DNA of 64,000 bases from Flavobacterium collinsii (GCF_902804485.1 NZ_CADCST010000148.1:1-64000); one strand, 5' to 3'. Numbered from the stretch's first letter, positions 9,332 through 19,114 are shown. Translations and numbers: made by a program. Notes: generated by a model from the sequence alone, not told the origin.

Positions 9332-10198
9332 ATGAATAACAACAATACCCCCAATGATTGGTTGTTTGAAATAACACCTAAGAATAAGTTCTTCTCGTTA
9401 AACCTAAAAGAGGTTTGGCAATACCGTGACTTATTATTTCTTTTTGTAAAGAGAGATGTAATTACGGTTTATAAACAAACTGTGTTAGGTCCGCTTTGGT
9501 ATCTCATACAGCCATTATTTACTTCTGTTACCTTTACAATTATATTCAATAATGTTGCTGGTATCAATACGGGAACAGTTCCACCATTTTTATTTAATCT
9601 GGCAGGAATAACCGTTTGGAATTATTTTACTTCATGCCTGACTGGGACGTCAGATACTTTTAAGGCTAATGCTGCAATTTTTGGGAAAGTATATTTTCCG
9701 CGAATCATTACACCTTTATCAGTTGTAATTTCAAATCTTGTAAAGTTCGGAATTCAATTTTTGATTTTTGTTGGATTCTATATTTTCTATTATTTTCAGG
9801 GAGCTGATTTAAGTTTAAATGGCCTAGTTTTATTTTTTCCTATTTTAATAATCATAATGGGGGTTTTAGGTTTGGGATTAGGGATGCTCATTTCGGCGAT
9901 GGTTACAAAATATCGCGATTTCAGTCATCTAATTGGCTTCGGGATACAATTACTAATGTATTTGTCGGCAGTCATGTATCCTATGGAGCTTATTAAAGAT
10001 AAATTACCTAGTTATGGTTGGCTAGTCGAATATAATCCATTAGCTTATATTATTGAGACTGCTCGTTTCATGTTATTGAATGTAGGTGATATTTCGGTTT
10101 TGGGATTGGCTTATACTTTAATTGTAACTATAACAGTATTTTTTATTGGACTACTGGTTTTTAATAGAACGGAGAAAAGCTTTATAGATACAGTTTAA
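9332..10198 (+). CDS. wzm: ABC transporter permease for polysaccharide export
   Basis: Inner-membrane half of an ABC-2 exporter that moves lipid-linked O-antigen or capsule glycan to the periplasm. About six hydrophobic segments are visible. The family's N-terminal signature appears as FVKRDVITVYKQTVLGPLWY followed by IQPL, and MYPMEL with EYNPLAYIIETAR lies in the C-terminal part. I chose the ATG at 9332 (288 residues), preceded by ATTTTAAA; an in-frame TTG at 9305 would add nine residues of no family character. The ATPase gene starts three bases after the stop. Confidence 0.93.
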   Translation: MNNNNTPNDWLFEITPKNKFFSLNLKEVWQYRDLLFLFVKRDVITVYKQTVLGPLWYLIQPLFTSVTFTIIFNNVAGINTGTVPPFLFNLAGITVWNYFTSCLTGTSDTFKANAAIFGKVYFPRIITPLSVVISNLVKFGIQFLIFVGFYIFYYFQGADLSLNGLVLFFPILIIIMGVLGLGLGMLISAMVTKYRDFSHLIGFGIQLLMYLSAVMYPMELIKDKLPSYGWLVEYNPLAYIIETARFMLLNVGDISVLGLAYTLIVTITVFFIGLLVFNRTEKSFIDTV

Positions 10199-10201
10199 TT
10201 A

Positions 10202-11488
10202 ATGATTTGTTATTCACAGTTGGAAAAAGATATAATATTAAAAGCCGAAAACATTTCTAAACAATATCGTTTAGGACAAGTAGGTACCGGAACCTTAAGT
10301 CATGATATTAATCGTTGGTGGCATAAGATTAGAGGTAAAGAGAATCCTTATTTAAAAATTGGGGATACAAATGATCGTTCTACAAAAGGAAATTCGGATT
10401 ATGTCTGGGCACTGCAAGGCATTAATTTTGAGGTGGAACGAGGAGAAGTTCTCGGAATTATTGGTAAAAACGGAGCGGGAAAATCGACACTTTTGAAGAT
10501 ACTTTCAAAAGTTACAGCTCCAACTACCGGAAGTATAAAATCGCGAGGACGAATTGCTTCACTACTTGAAGTAGGAACTGGTTTTAATGGAGAAATGACA
10601 GGAAGGGAAAATATCTTCCTGAACGGTGCCATTCTTGGAATGACCAAAAAGGAAATTTCATCAAAATTAGCTGAAATAATTGAATTCTCAGGTTGTGAAC
10701 GTTTTATTGATACACCAGTAAAAAGATATAGCTCCGGAATGACCGTTCGATTGGCTTTTGCGGTAGCAGCATTTTTGGAGCCCGAAATATTAGTGGTGGA
10801 TGAGGTTTTGGCAGTTGGAGATGCCGAATTTCAAAAAAAGGCTATCGGTAAGATGCAGGATATTTCTAAGGGAGAGGGGCGTACTGTTTTATTTGTGAGC
10901 CATAATATGGCTGCAATTGAAACATTATGTACTCGGGTTATTAGTATGGAGTATGGTAGAATTTGCAGTAATGGAAATCCAACTAAAGTCATTTCGGATT
11001 ATTTAAAAAATGCCTCTTTTTCTAAACGTAATATCAGTTTTGATACAATCGAAAAAGCCAAAGGTAATAATCATATACGTATTCTTTTTGCTTCAATTGA
11101 AAACGTTTCAGGAGATAATGTTGAGGATGTTATAGATGTGACATCAGCTATAGAATTTAAAATAAAAATTATTAATCAAACAGATAAGGATGAAATTTTT
11201 GTAGGTTATGATTTAAGAACAATAAAAGGAGATATCGTATTTAGCTCAATGAAGAATTTTGAATGCCATATAAATCAAATTACTTCTTTAAAGTGCAGTA
11301 TCCCTGGCAATTTTTTAAATGATGATGTTTATCAGATCCATGTGTATATCCACACAAATAGTATGAATATGCTTTTTCAAGATACAGAATTATTAACATT
11401 TGAGATCAAAGATACTAAAAGAGAGTCAGGATACTTAGGAAAAGTTAATGGCTTTATTAGACCTCAATTACCATGGTGTAAATATTAA
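10202..11488 (+). CDS. wzt: ABC transporter ATPase with C-terminal cargo-binding domain
   Basis: Energises the Wzm exporter. ATPase domain: Walker A GKNGAGKST at 88-96, signature YSSGM near 177, Walker B EILVVDEVLAVGD near 196-208, and the switch His in VSHNM. Residues from about 265 to 428 form a separate beta-rich region like the Wzt C-terminal carbohydrate-binding domain, which in E. coli O9a/O8 and Klebsiella O12 recognises the chain-end modification. A long insertion lies before Walker A (residues 25-65), as in other Wzt proteins. The presence of this domain implies that the exported glycan has a specific non-reducing-end cap. Confidence 0.93.
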   Translation: MICYSQLEKDIILKAENISKQYRLGQVGTGTLSHDINRWWHKIRGKENPYLKIGDTNDRSTKGNSDYVWALQGINFEVERGEVLGIIGKNGAGKSTLLKILSKVTAPTTGSIKSRGRIASLLEVGTGFNGEMTGRENIFLNGAILGMTKKEISSKLAEIIEFSGCERFIDTPVKRYSSGMTVRLAFAVAAFLEPEILVVDEVLAVGDAEFQKKAIGKMQDISKGEGRTVLFVSHNMAAIETLCTRVISMEYGRICSNGNPTKVISDYLKNASFSKRNISFDTIEKAKGNNHIRILFASIENVSGDNVEDVIDVTSAIEFKIKIINQTDKDEIFVGYDLRTIKGDIVFSSMKNFECHINQITSLKCSIPGNFLNDDVYQIHVYIHTNSMNMLFQDTELLTFEIKDTKRESGYLGKVNGFIRPQLPWCKY

Positions 11489-11500
11489 AAACGCTAAATA

Positions 11501-12388
11501 ATGAATAGTATTTGTAATATTGGCCTTTTTTTAATGGGAAAAAAAGGATTTAAAAGATTGGATTTTATATTAGAAAAAAAAGGTAATTTTGATATAAAAT
11601 ATGTTGTTTGTTCTAGAGACAACTCTATTCTAGACGATTATTTTAAAGATATATATGATCTATGTTCCAGAAATAATATAAAATTTTTTGAAAGAAGTTT
11701 TTTTGAAAATGATAGTAATGTTGATATAATTTTTGCTGTTGGCTGGAGATGGCTAATGCACGAAAACTTAAATAAGATTATTGTTTTTCATGACGCATTG
11801 CTGCCAAAATATAGAGGGTTCAATCCCCTGGTAACTGCATTAATAGAAGGGGATACTGAGATCGGAGTAACTGCATTAATAGCAAATGAAAAAATGGATT
11901 CAGGGGATATTGTTGGTCAGGAAATTATAGAGATTAAGTACCCAATAAAAATTGAAAAAGCAATTGACTATGTTAGTGAGTTGTATTCAGTATTAATGTA
12001 TAAGATTTTAATTAATTATATTAATAAGGATTTATCACGAAGAGTTCAGGATGAAAACGAAGCGACTTATAGTTTATGGAGAAATAATGATGATTATAGA
12101 ATTAATTGGAGCGAGAGTTCGTCCAGAATTGAAAGATTTGTTAATGCTGTAGGTTTTCCGTATAATTTTGCGTCAACAATTTATGATGGTAAAGAAATAA
12201 AAATTTTAGAGGTGACAGAAACACAAGATTTAAAAATTATAAATCGTGTGCCGGGGAAAATTTTTCAGATATCAGAGAATAAGCCACTAGTAATTTGCGG
12301 AGAAGGAATTCTAAAAATAGAAAAAGCTATTTATCTTGATTCTAGAGAAGAAGTAAGGTTCAATTTGCTTAGAGTTAAAATGTCATGA
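11501..12388 (+). CDS. Sugar N-formyltransferase-like protein
   Basis: Formyl-transferase fold related to methionyl-tRNA formyltransferase and to enzymes that N-formylate amino sugars using N10-formyl-tetrahydrofolate. The loop FHDALLPKYRG (H97) and the later MDSGDIVGQ with D133 match the His and Asp of the usual Asn-His-Asp triad. The Asn two residues before the His is Val (V95). At 295 residues it lacks a full tRNA-binding domain. It overlaps wecE by 4 bases, so a dTDP-4-amino-4,6-dideoxyhexose is the natural guess for substrate. Activity without the Asn is uncertain. Confidence 0.75.
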   Translation: MNSICNIGLFLMGKKGFKRLDFILEKKGNFDIKYVVCSRDNSILDDYFKDIYDLCSRNNIKFFERSFFENDSNVDIIFAVGWRWLMHENLNKIIVFHDALLPKYRGFNPLVTALIEGDTEIGVTALIANEKMDSGDIVGQEIIEIKYPIKIEKAIDYVSELYSVLMYKILINYINKDLSRRVQDENEATYSLWRNNDDYRINWSESSSRIERFVNAVGFPYNFASTIYDGKEIKILEVTETQDLKIINRVPGKIFQISENKPLVICGEGILKIEKAIYLDSREEVRFNLLRVKMS

Positions 12389-13521
12389 GTATTCCGTTTA
12401 ATAAGCCTTATCTATCAGGCAAAGAAACATATTATATAACAGATGCAGTGGCTTCAGGTAAAATATCGGGGAACGGTAAATACACTAAATTGTGTCAGCA
12501 ATTTTTTGAGGAAAATTATGGTTTTAATAAATGTTTGTTAACAACTTCATGTACAGATGCTCTTGAAATGGCTGCTATTTTGATAGATATTAAGCTTGAT
12601 GATGAAGTTATTATCCCATCCTATACTTTTGTTTCTACAGCAAATGCATTTGTCTTAAGAGGAGCAAAAATAATCTTTGCAGATTCTAGTCCCATAAATC
12701 CCAATATTGACGTGGAAAGAATAGAATCTTTAATAACGCCCAAAACTAAAGCAATTGTTGTAGTGCATTATGCAGGAATTGCTTGCGATATGGAAGCTAT
12801 TTTGGATTTGGCAAATCGCTATAATTTATTTGTTATAGAAGATGCTGCGCAAGCTATTGATAGTTTCTATACTTTTAGAAATGGGATCAAAAAGGCATTG
12901 GGTTCAATAGGACATTTAGCAGCTTTCTCTTTTCATGAAACTAAAAATATAATTTCAGGAGAAGGCGGGATGTTGGTTATTAATGATATGAAATTTGCAG
13001 ATCGGGCAGAAATAATTTGGGAGAAAGGAACAAATAGAACGGCCTTTTTTAAAGGAGAAGTTGATAAGTACGGTTGGGTTGATATCGGATCTTCTTTTTT
13101 ACCCTCAGAAATTATTTCTGCATTTTTATGGGCGCAGATTGAGCATTTAAAAAATATTCAGGATAAAAGAAAAAAAAATTGGATGCAGTATTTTGAGGGG
13201 TTAAAAGAAGTTGCAGCAAATTGTAATTTTAAATTACCACAAATACCAAACTTTGCTACAAATAATGCTCATATGTTCTATTTGGTTTTTGACTCAACAG
13301 AAAAAAGAGCAAACTGTATAAAAAGACTAAAAAACAAAAACATTCTTTCAGTTTTTCATTATTTGAGCTTACATAAAAGCCCTTTTTATAAAAATAAGCA
13401 TTCAGGTGAAGATTTAATGTGGAGTAATTACTATTCAGAGAATTTATTGCGATTGCCAATGTATTATGAATTATCGACTACGGATATTGAATTAATAATT
13501 AGTACGATTAAGAATGAATAA
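12385..13521 (+). CDS. wecE: dTDP-4-amino-4,6-dideoxygalactose transaminase
   Basis: PLP enzyme that aminates dTDP-4-keto-6-deoxyglucose to dTDP-Fuc4N. The opening IPFNKPYLSGKE, the motif FHETKNIISGEGG with Schiff-base K187, and EDAAQAIDS are characteristic of WecE/RffA rather than PglE-type enzymes. Length (378) is normal. Its substrate would come from rfbA plus a 4,6-dehydratase outside this window. Being coupled to the formyltransferase suggests a 4-formamido-4,6-dideoxyhexose in the glycan. The stop overlaps the next gene by 8 bases. Confidence 0.88.
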   Translation: MSIPFNKPYLSGKETYYITDAVASGKISGNGKYTKLCQQFFEENYGFNKCLLTTSCTDALEMAAILIDIKLDDEVIIPSYTFVSTANAFVLRGAKIIFADSSPINPNIDVERIESLITPKTKAIVVVHYAGIACDMEAILDLANRYNLFVIEDAAQAIDSFYTFRNGIKKALGSIGHLAAFSFHETKNIISGEGGMLVINDMKFADRAEIIWEKGTNRTAFFKGEVDKYGWVDIGSSFLPSEIISAFLWAQIEHLKNIQDKRKKNWMQYFEGLKEVAANCNFKLPQIPNFATNNAHMFYLVFDSTEKRANCIKRLKNKNILSVFHYLSLHKSPFYKNKHSGEDLMWSNYYSENLLRLPMYYELSTTDIELIISTIKNE

Positions 13522-14674
13522 GATTAAAATAATATTTTTAGTTTCAGATTTTTATCATAACGGAGCTCAACGGGAAATGTACGAGTTTGATACATCGGTG
13601 GACAGGAGTAAATTTGATATTACTATTTTAAGTTTAACACCATTAAATACAAGAGCAGATCTGCCGGATTATTTTTACGAAAAACATTTAGAACTTGGAT
13701 CGAAAGTTATTTTTTTGGATGATTACTTTAACAAGCCCAATAAATCATTGGCTTATAAAGTTTTAAATAAAGTATCAAGGAATTTTTTTAAAAAAAAGAC
13801 TAGCTTAAAGAATAATAAAAGTGTAGCAGCTTTATTAAATGATTTTGATAAGGTTGTCTTTATGGGGGAATATGTATATCAATATTTAGCGACTTTTATA
13901 CCGCATGATTTCTTTCAGACAGTAATTATTTTTGTAATGTGTTTCCGATTTCAATCGGAAAATTACAGGAACTTCAGTAAGGACAACAAGTATTCTTTTA
14001 TTAGTGTATTTGATGATTTAGAACAAGTAGAATTTGAGTTTCAGGGTTTCAAAGATTATACTTATCAACATATGCCATTAAGTCTGAACATCTCTGATAT
14101 ATACAAAAAATGGAATTTTAAGGATAATAATGAAATAAAAAGAATCGGGATTTTTACGAGGTTACATAAAGATAAACCATTAGATCCATTTTTATATGCT
14201 TATCAAATATTGATAAGTCAGGGTGTAAATGTTGAATTACATATATTTGGAATTGGAGATTTTAAACAAGCAGAATATGATCGTTACATTAATCACCTTG
14301 GACTTAAGGATAAAGTATATTTTAGAGGACATCAGTCTGACATGAAACAGACAATTTTAGATGAAAAATTGGATTTAATATGGTTTCAGGGCTATAATAA
14401 TATTCCTGGCGGATATGCCGGGTTAGATGCTTGCTTAACAGGTACCCCCCAGATTTTTTGGGACTTTTTCGTAGGAGAGAATGGTCAGATAAATAAGTTG
14501 GATGTTGTTTATCCGCATTATAAAGATGTATTGTTATTTGTTGAAGCAAGTAAGGCTATTTTGTATGATGAAAAAATTGCAAAGTCAATTTCAGACAGAC
14601 AATTTCAAAATGTTGTGGATAATAGAGATATTGCAAAAAATATAAAAACCGTAGAAGAAATACTTTCAAAATAA
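13514..14674 (+). CDS. Glycosyltransferase, GT4-like (GT-B)
   Basis: Putative retaining glycosyltransferase of 386 residues. The C-terminal domain shows the GT4-style strand RIGIFTRLHKDKPLDP (about 212-227), HIFGIGDF, VYFRGHQSD and a donor-site region GGYAGLDACLTGTPQIFWDF. The canonical E-x7-E is degenerate, so this is a divergent member. It overlaps wecE by 8 bases, so it may transfer the amino or formamido sugar made by the preceding pair; that link is positional only. Confidence 0.75.
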   Translation: MNKIKIIFLVSDFYHNGAQREMYEFDTSVDRSKFDITILSLTPLNTRADLPDYFYEKHLELGSKVIFLDDYFNKPNKSLAYKVLNKVSRNFFKKKTSLKNNKSVAALLNDFDKVVFMGEYVYQYLATFIPHDFFQTVIIFVMCFRFQSENYRNFSKDNKYSFISVFDDLEQVEFEFQGFKDYTYQHMPLSLNISDIYKKWNFKDNNEIKRIGIFTRLHKDKPLDPFLYAYQILISQGVNVELHIFGIGDFKQAEYDRYINHLGLKDKVYFRGHQSDMKQTILDEKLDLIWFQGYNNIPGGYAGLDACLTGTPQIFWDFFVGENGQINKLDVVYPHYKDVLLFVEASKAILYDEKIAKSISDRQFQNVVDNRDIAKNIKTVEEILSK

Positions 14675-14676
14675 GA

Positions 14677-15708
14677 ATGATTATCTCTATTACTCCTAAA
14701 ATCACAGTTTTGATGCCTGTATACAATTGCGAATCTTTTATAAAGGAAGCAATAGATAGTATTTTGAATCAGACTTTTTCAGATTTTGAGTTTATAATAA
14801 TTGATGATGCTTCTTCAGACTCAACGGTATCAATTATAAAAAAATATAAAGATTCAAGAATACAATTAATAGTAAAACCCCAGAACTCGGGTTATACTAA
14901 TAGCTTAAATTACGGATTAAGTATCGCCAAAGGAGAATATATTGCCAGAATGGATGGTGATGATATAAGTTTTCCTGAACGCTTTGCGAAACAAGTTGCT
15001 TTTTTAGACAAAAACCAGGAGACCGTTCTTTGCGGGACAGCATTTAAAATAATTGGAACGGATACTATTATTACTGTACCTGAGTATCATGATGATATAA
15101 AATTGGCAATGCTTAAAGATTGTTGCATAGGACATCCAACAGTAATGATGAGAAAAAGTTGCTTGAATAATTTTTCGTTAATTTATGATACAAAAAAAGA
15201 ACCAGCTGAAGATTATGATATGTGGACACGATTGTTAGTTGTAGGGAAGCTACACAACTTGCAAGAAGTTTTACTTAATTATAGGGTTCATAACTCACAA
15301 GTGTCTCATAAAAGAAACGAACAACAAATAAATATCGCACTAGAGATTAAAGTTAATTTTTTGACTAATGTTGGTTTTGAAATAAATGATCAAACCCGAA
15401 ATTTTTTAAAGAAGATAATATCACGTAGAGAATTAGTTTCGTTTAAAGAAATAATGCAGTTTGAAGATTTAAAAAATGAATTGCTTTTAGCGAATCAGAT
15501 AACTTTTTTTGAAAAAACAGGTTTTGAAGAGTATCTGCTGGAGATTAAGAGCAATATATTTAAAGATTACTTTTTAGAAAGAGAAAAATATTCACCAACA
15601 GTTTATTTGCAATATTTGAAAATTTCAAAGAAAGGAGCCATTAAATTAAAAACGTGGCATGAAATTAAATTACTTGTGAAATCAATAATATGCTATAGTA
15701 AAGAATGA
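14677..15708 (+). CDS. Glycosyltransferase family 2 (GT-A)
   Basis: Inverting GT2 enzyme, 343 residues. The N-terminal domain runs from ITVLMPVYNCESFIKEAI through IIDDASSDST to the metal-binding ARMDGDDIS near residues 90-98. IGHPTVMMRK and AEDYDMWTRL (the catalytic-base region) follow, all in standard order. The C-terminal 100 residues are helical and not assignable. It overlaps the next GT2 gene by 4 bases. Confidence 0.88.
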   Translation: MIISITPKITVLMPVYNCESFIKEAIDSILNQTFSDFEFIIIDDASSDSTVSIIKKYKDSRIQLIVKPQNSGYTNSLNYGLSIAKGEYIARMDGDDISFPERFAKQVAFLDKNQETVLCGTAFKIIGTDTIITVPEYHDDIKLAMLKDCCIGHPTVMMRKSCLNNFSLIYDTKKEPAEDYDMWTRLLVVGKLHNLQEVLLNYRVHNSQVSHKRNEQQINIALEIKVNFLTNVGFEINDQTRNFLKKIISRRELVSFKEIMQFEDLKNELLLANQITFFEKTGFEEYLLEIKSNIFKDYFLEREKYSPTVYLQYLKISKKGAIKLKTWHEIKLLVKSIICYSKE

Positions 15709-16547
15709 AAGAGCCAATAATTTCTATAGTAGTTCCATGTTATAATCAGGCTCAATATTTAAATGAAGCCTTACAATCTGTTTTAGACCAGACGTATGAA
15801 AACTGGGAATGTATTGTAATAAATGATGGAAGCCCCGATAACGCAGAAGAAATTGCAGAAGAATGGATTGCTAAAGACCAAAGATTTAAATACTATTATC
15901 AGAAAAATAAAGGAGTAAGTAGTGCCAGGAATTTAGGTATTACAAACAGCACCGGTAAATTTATTCTGCCACTTGACGGAGATGATAAAATCGCTAAAGA
16001 TTACATAAAACAAGCTGTAGAAGCATTTGAAAATGATGAATCATTAAAACTTGTTTACTGTAAAGCAGAAAAATTTGGAGATGAATCTGGAATCTGGAAT
16101 CTGATGCCATTTTCACTTAAAAAATTGGCATTAGACAATATGATTTTTTGCTCGGCAATATATCGAAAAACAGATTGGGAACTAACTGGCGGGTATGACA
16201 ATACAATGCTGGAAGGTCTTGAGGATTGGGAATTTTGGATATCACTTTTAAAAAATGGAGGAAATGTCTTGTGCTTGAGTACGGTCGGTTTTTACTACAG
16301 AATAAAATTAGTGTCAAGACAAAAAAAACTCGACGCTACTATAAAAGAAAAACTCTTCAATTATTTAAGTATAAAGCATGCCGATTTTTTTGTAGAACAT
16401 TTAGGGTCTTTTGTAATGTTAAATAATAATTTACAAAAGGAAAGACAGTCATTTTCTATAAAATTAAATAGCGAAAAATTTGTACTTGATTTGTTTTGCA
16501 AAACTTTTTTTGGGTTTACGATTTTTGGAAAAATAAACAAAAAATAA
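15705..16547 (+). CDS. Glycosyltransferase family 2, paralogue A
   Basis: GT2 enzyme, 280 residues. It shows ISIVVPCYNQAQYLNEALQS, VINDGSPDN, the metal site LPLDGDDKIA near residue 89, and the acceptor-base region EGLEDWEFWISL. It is clearly paralogous to the gene at 17447: both share VVPCY-QA-YL, NWEC, INDGSPD, RFKY, NKGVS-ARN and IAKDY in the same order, so they probably arose by duplication. One unrelated GT2 gene lies between them. Confidence 0.88.
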   Translation: MKEPIISIVVPCYNQAQYLNEALQSVLDQTYENWECIVINDGSPDNAEEIAEEWIAKDQRFKYYYQKNKGVSSARNLGITNSTGKFILPLDGDDKIAKDYIKQAVEAFENDESLKLVYCKAEKFGDESGIWNLMPFSLKKLALDNMIFCSAIYRKTDWELTGGYDNTMLEGLEDWEFWISLLKNGGNVLCLSTVGFYYRIKLVSRQKKLDATIKEKLFNYLSIKHADFFVEHLGSFVMLNNNLQKERQSFSIKLNSEKFVLDLFCKTFFGFTIFGKINKK

Positions 16548-17450
16548 ATGCTGGCTATAGTTATACCCTATTATAAACTCATTTTTTTTAAAGAGACATT
16601 AAAATCATTATCAGATCAGACCGATAAAAGATTCAAAGTATATATAGGAAATGACGCCAGTCCTGAAGATCCATCATTACTTTTAGAACAATACAGAAAT
16701 AAGATCGATTTCGTCTATCATTTGTTTGACAATAATTTAGGAGGGGCATCATTAATACAGCACTGGGAACGCTGTATAGCACTTGTTGAAGATGAAGAGT
16801 GGGTTATGATATTGGGGGATGATGATGTGTTGGAACCTAATTTTGTAGAAGAATTTTATAGTAGTTTGGAGGAAGTAAGTACTTGTCAAAGTAACGTTAT
16901 AAGATACGCTACAAAATTGATTGATGGTGAAGATAAGATACTGTCGCAGGTTTATAAGCATCCAAAGCATGAGAAAGCGACTGATTTTTTTTGCCGCAAA
17001 TTTTCTGGAAAAACAAGAAGTTCTTTATCTGAGTATATTTTTAAAAAAGAAGTTTATGTAACGTATAGATTTACTTACTACCCTTTGGCATGGCATAGTG
17101 ATGATATGGCTGTTTTGGAATTTTCCGAAAATAAAATCATATTTACGATTAATGAAAGTAGTGTTAAAATAAGAGTTTCGGAGGAGAGTTTATCCGGAAG
17201 TACTTTCAATATAGCCGAGAAGAGATTGGCAGCATCTTTTTTCTATATGGATCTCGTTAGAAAGAAATTAAGCTTGTTTAATAAAAAGGAACGTCTATTT
17301 CTATTGTATCAACTTGAGGACTCAATTAAAAAAAGCAGAAAATTAGATTTCAAAGAATGGTCCTTACTTTCTAAATGTTATATAGAAAATTTTTCGCCAA
17401 TTCCCGTTTTGAAGTTTACACGAAGATTTATAATCAGTTTTACACAATGA
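16548..17450 (+). CDS. Glycosyltransferase family 2 (GT-A)
   Basis: GT2 enzyme, 300 residues. The opening AIVIPYYKLIFFKETLKSL, GNDASPEDP and metal site ILGDDDVLEPNF near residues 88-99 define the fold. YPLAWHSDDMAVLEFS occupies the catalytic-base position. It follows the previous stop with no gap and overlaps the next gene by 4 bases (ATGA). Specificity is unknown. Confidence 0.86.
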   Translation: MLAIVIPYYKLIFFKETLKSLSDQTDKRFKVYIGNDASPEDPSLLLEQYRNKIDFVYHLFDNNLGGASLIQHWERCIALVEDEEWVMILGDDDVLEPNFVEEFYSSLEEVSTCQSNVIRYATKLIDGEDKILSQVYKHPKHEKATDFFCRKFSGKTRSSLSEYIFKKEVYVTYRFTYYPLAWHSDDMAVLEFSENKIIFTINESSVKIRVSEESLSGSTFNIAEKRLAASFFYMDLVRKKLSLFNKKERLFLLYQLEDSIKKSRKLDFKEWSLLSKCYIENFSPIPVLKFTRRFIISFTQ

Positions 17451-18295
17451 ATACACTAGTTTCAATAGTAGTACCTTGTTACAAGCAAGCAAAATATCTT
17501 GATGAATGTTTACGCTCCGTTCTGAATCAAACCTATTATAATTGGGAATGTATTATTATTAATGATGGAAGTCCTGACAAAACAGAAATTGTGGCTCAAA
17601 AGTGGGTAGAAAAAGACACTCGATTTAAGTACCTTTTTCAAGAAAATAAAGGAGTAAGTGCGGCAAGAAACAATGCGATTTCGAACGCTAGTGGAGAATT
17701 TATAGTAGCACTAGATGCCGACGACTCAATTGCTAAGGATTACTTAGAAAAGCTAGTTCCGGAATTAGAAAATGATGCTTCCTTAGCGATCGTGTCCTGT
17801 TATAGTGTTTTTTTTAAGAATAATATAGAAAATGTCATTACTGAATTTAAACCACATGGTGATAATTACCAGCATTTAAGGTATGTTAATCAATTAATTG
17901 TTACTTCTTTATTTAGAAAAGAATGCTGGCATGAAGTTAACGGTTTTGATGAAGATATGGAAGGTTTTGAAGACTGGGAGTTTTGGCTTAACATAACTAA
18001 GAGAGGTTGGAAATATAAAATAGTTGAAGATTTTTTGTTTTTTTATCGAAAAGCAAAAAAATCCAGACAAGTCGATGCTTTGGAAAAACATTTTTATACA
18101 ACAAAGGAATACATCTTTAAAAAACACAAAGAGTGTTATATTGAAGACTTTGAAAATTGTATGATCGTACTTTTTTTTGAGCAGAATATGCTCAAAAACA
18201 GTCAAAATAAAATTCAGAATTCAATAGAATACAAAATAGTAAAGGCGATTTACAAACCCTACAGAGTACTTCAGAGAATATGGAACAAAAAATAA
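17447..18295 (+). CDS. Glycosyltransferase family 2, paralogue B
   Basis: GT2 enzyme, 282 residues from the ATG at 17447. An earlier in-frame ATG at 17375 would add 24 residues lying inside the previous gene, and the family's VSIVVPCY strand begins right after the later start. Motifs: VVPCYKQAKYLDECLRS, IINDGSPDKT, VALDADDSIA as metal site and EGFEDWEFWLNI. It is paralogous to 15705. The two differ at the metal loop (DADD against DGDD) and in the C-terminal third, so they may use different substrates. Confidence 0.87.
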   Translation: MNTLVSIVVPCYKQAKYLDECLRSVLNQTYYNWECIIINDGSPDKTEIVAQKWVEKDTRFKYLFQENKGVSAARNNAISNASGEFIVALDADDSIAKDYLEKLVPELENDASLAIVSCYSVFFKNNIENVITEFKPHGDNYQHLRYVNQLIVTSLFRKECWHEVNGFDEDMEGFEDWEFWLNITKRGWKYKIVEDFLFFYRKAKKSRQVDALEKHFYTTKEYIFKKHKECYIEDFENCMIVLFFEQNMLKNSQNKIQNSIEYKIVKAIYKPYRVLQRIWNKK

Positions 18296-18302
18296 TATTA
18301 AG

Positions 18303-19082
18303 ATGATTTCAGTTGTTATTAGAGCTAGAAATCAATCTGTTTCGTTAGATTTTGCTTTAAGAAATCTAGTAGAACGATATCGCAATAGTATCTCTGAAAT
18401 CATTGTTGTAGATAATGAATCGACAGATAACAGTAAAGAAATCGTTGCGAAATATGATGCTCGCTTTGTTACAATAAAAAACTTCAGCTACGGAGGAAGT
18501 GCAAATGTATGTGCCAGAGAAGCAAAATATCCAATTGTTGTTTTGTTCAGTGCGCATTCTTATCCGGTAAGTCATGATTTTTTTGAATTGATTCAGCAAA
18601 AATTTGAGCAAAATTCTAATTTAGCAGGCTTAAGATGTCTTCATAATCCAAATGATTATAAAAATTATATTAATCAGGTTTCAGTTCTGACAGATCCGAA
18701 TAAATCAGGCTTAATATTTTCAGGTTCCGCTTTTAGTAAATTAGTATGGGAAAAGCACCCTTTTAAAGAAGATGTTGCAACTTTCGAAGACAAGGAATGG
18801 ACTACCAGAGTAATTAAAAATGGGTACGAAATTGATTTTGTACCATCTATATTTTGTTATGACATTAAAAGAACAAAAAAACAACAATTGTTTAGATTTA
18901 AAAATGATATTGTAGGCAATTATCAATTATGGCATCAGGATATTACACTAGGAAATGCTTTGAGGGGTTTGTTGGGAGGAATTTATAATTTGTCGAAAAA
19001 TTTTCTAATAGAGTTTTGGTATATAATTTTGCGTTTTTTTTATTTAATAAAATTCATAACAAACAAACCTAAAAAGTTTTAA
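18303..19082 (+). CDS. Glycosyltransferase family 2 (GT-A)
   Basis: GT2 enzyme, 259 residues. It opens ISVVIRARNQSVSLDFALRN with EIIVVDNESTDNS, typical of the family. The expected DxD position reads VVLFSAHSYPVS, so the metal site is altered; I recall this form from other GT2 sequences. FEDKEWTTRVIKNG is the acceptor-base region. The last 50 residues are hydrophobic and may touch the membrane. Confidence 0.82.
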   Translation: MISVVIRARNQSVSLDFALRNLVERYRNSISEIIVVDNESTDNSKEIVAKYDARFVTIKNFSYGGSANVCAREAKYPIVVLFSAHSYPVSHDFFELIQQKFEQNSNLAGLRCLHNPNDYKNYINQVSVLTDPNKSGLIFSGSAFSKLVWEKHPFKEDVATFEDKEWTTRVIKNGYEIDFVPSIFCYDIKRTKKQQLFRFKNDIVGNYQLWHQDITLGNALRGLLGGIYNLSKNFLIEFWYIILRFFYLIKFITNKPKKF

Positions 19083-19114
19083 AAGAACTTTCGCGGAAAC
19101 TAGATAAGACTTTA

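Noticed and set aside
17375..17446. Longer start for GT2 paralogue B
   Set aside because: The extra 24 residues overlap the previous gene, and the family fold begins right after the ATG at 17447, which forms an ATGA overlap.
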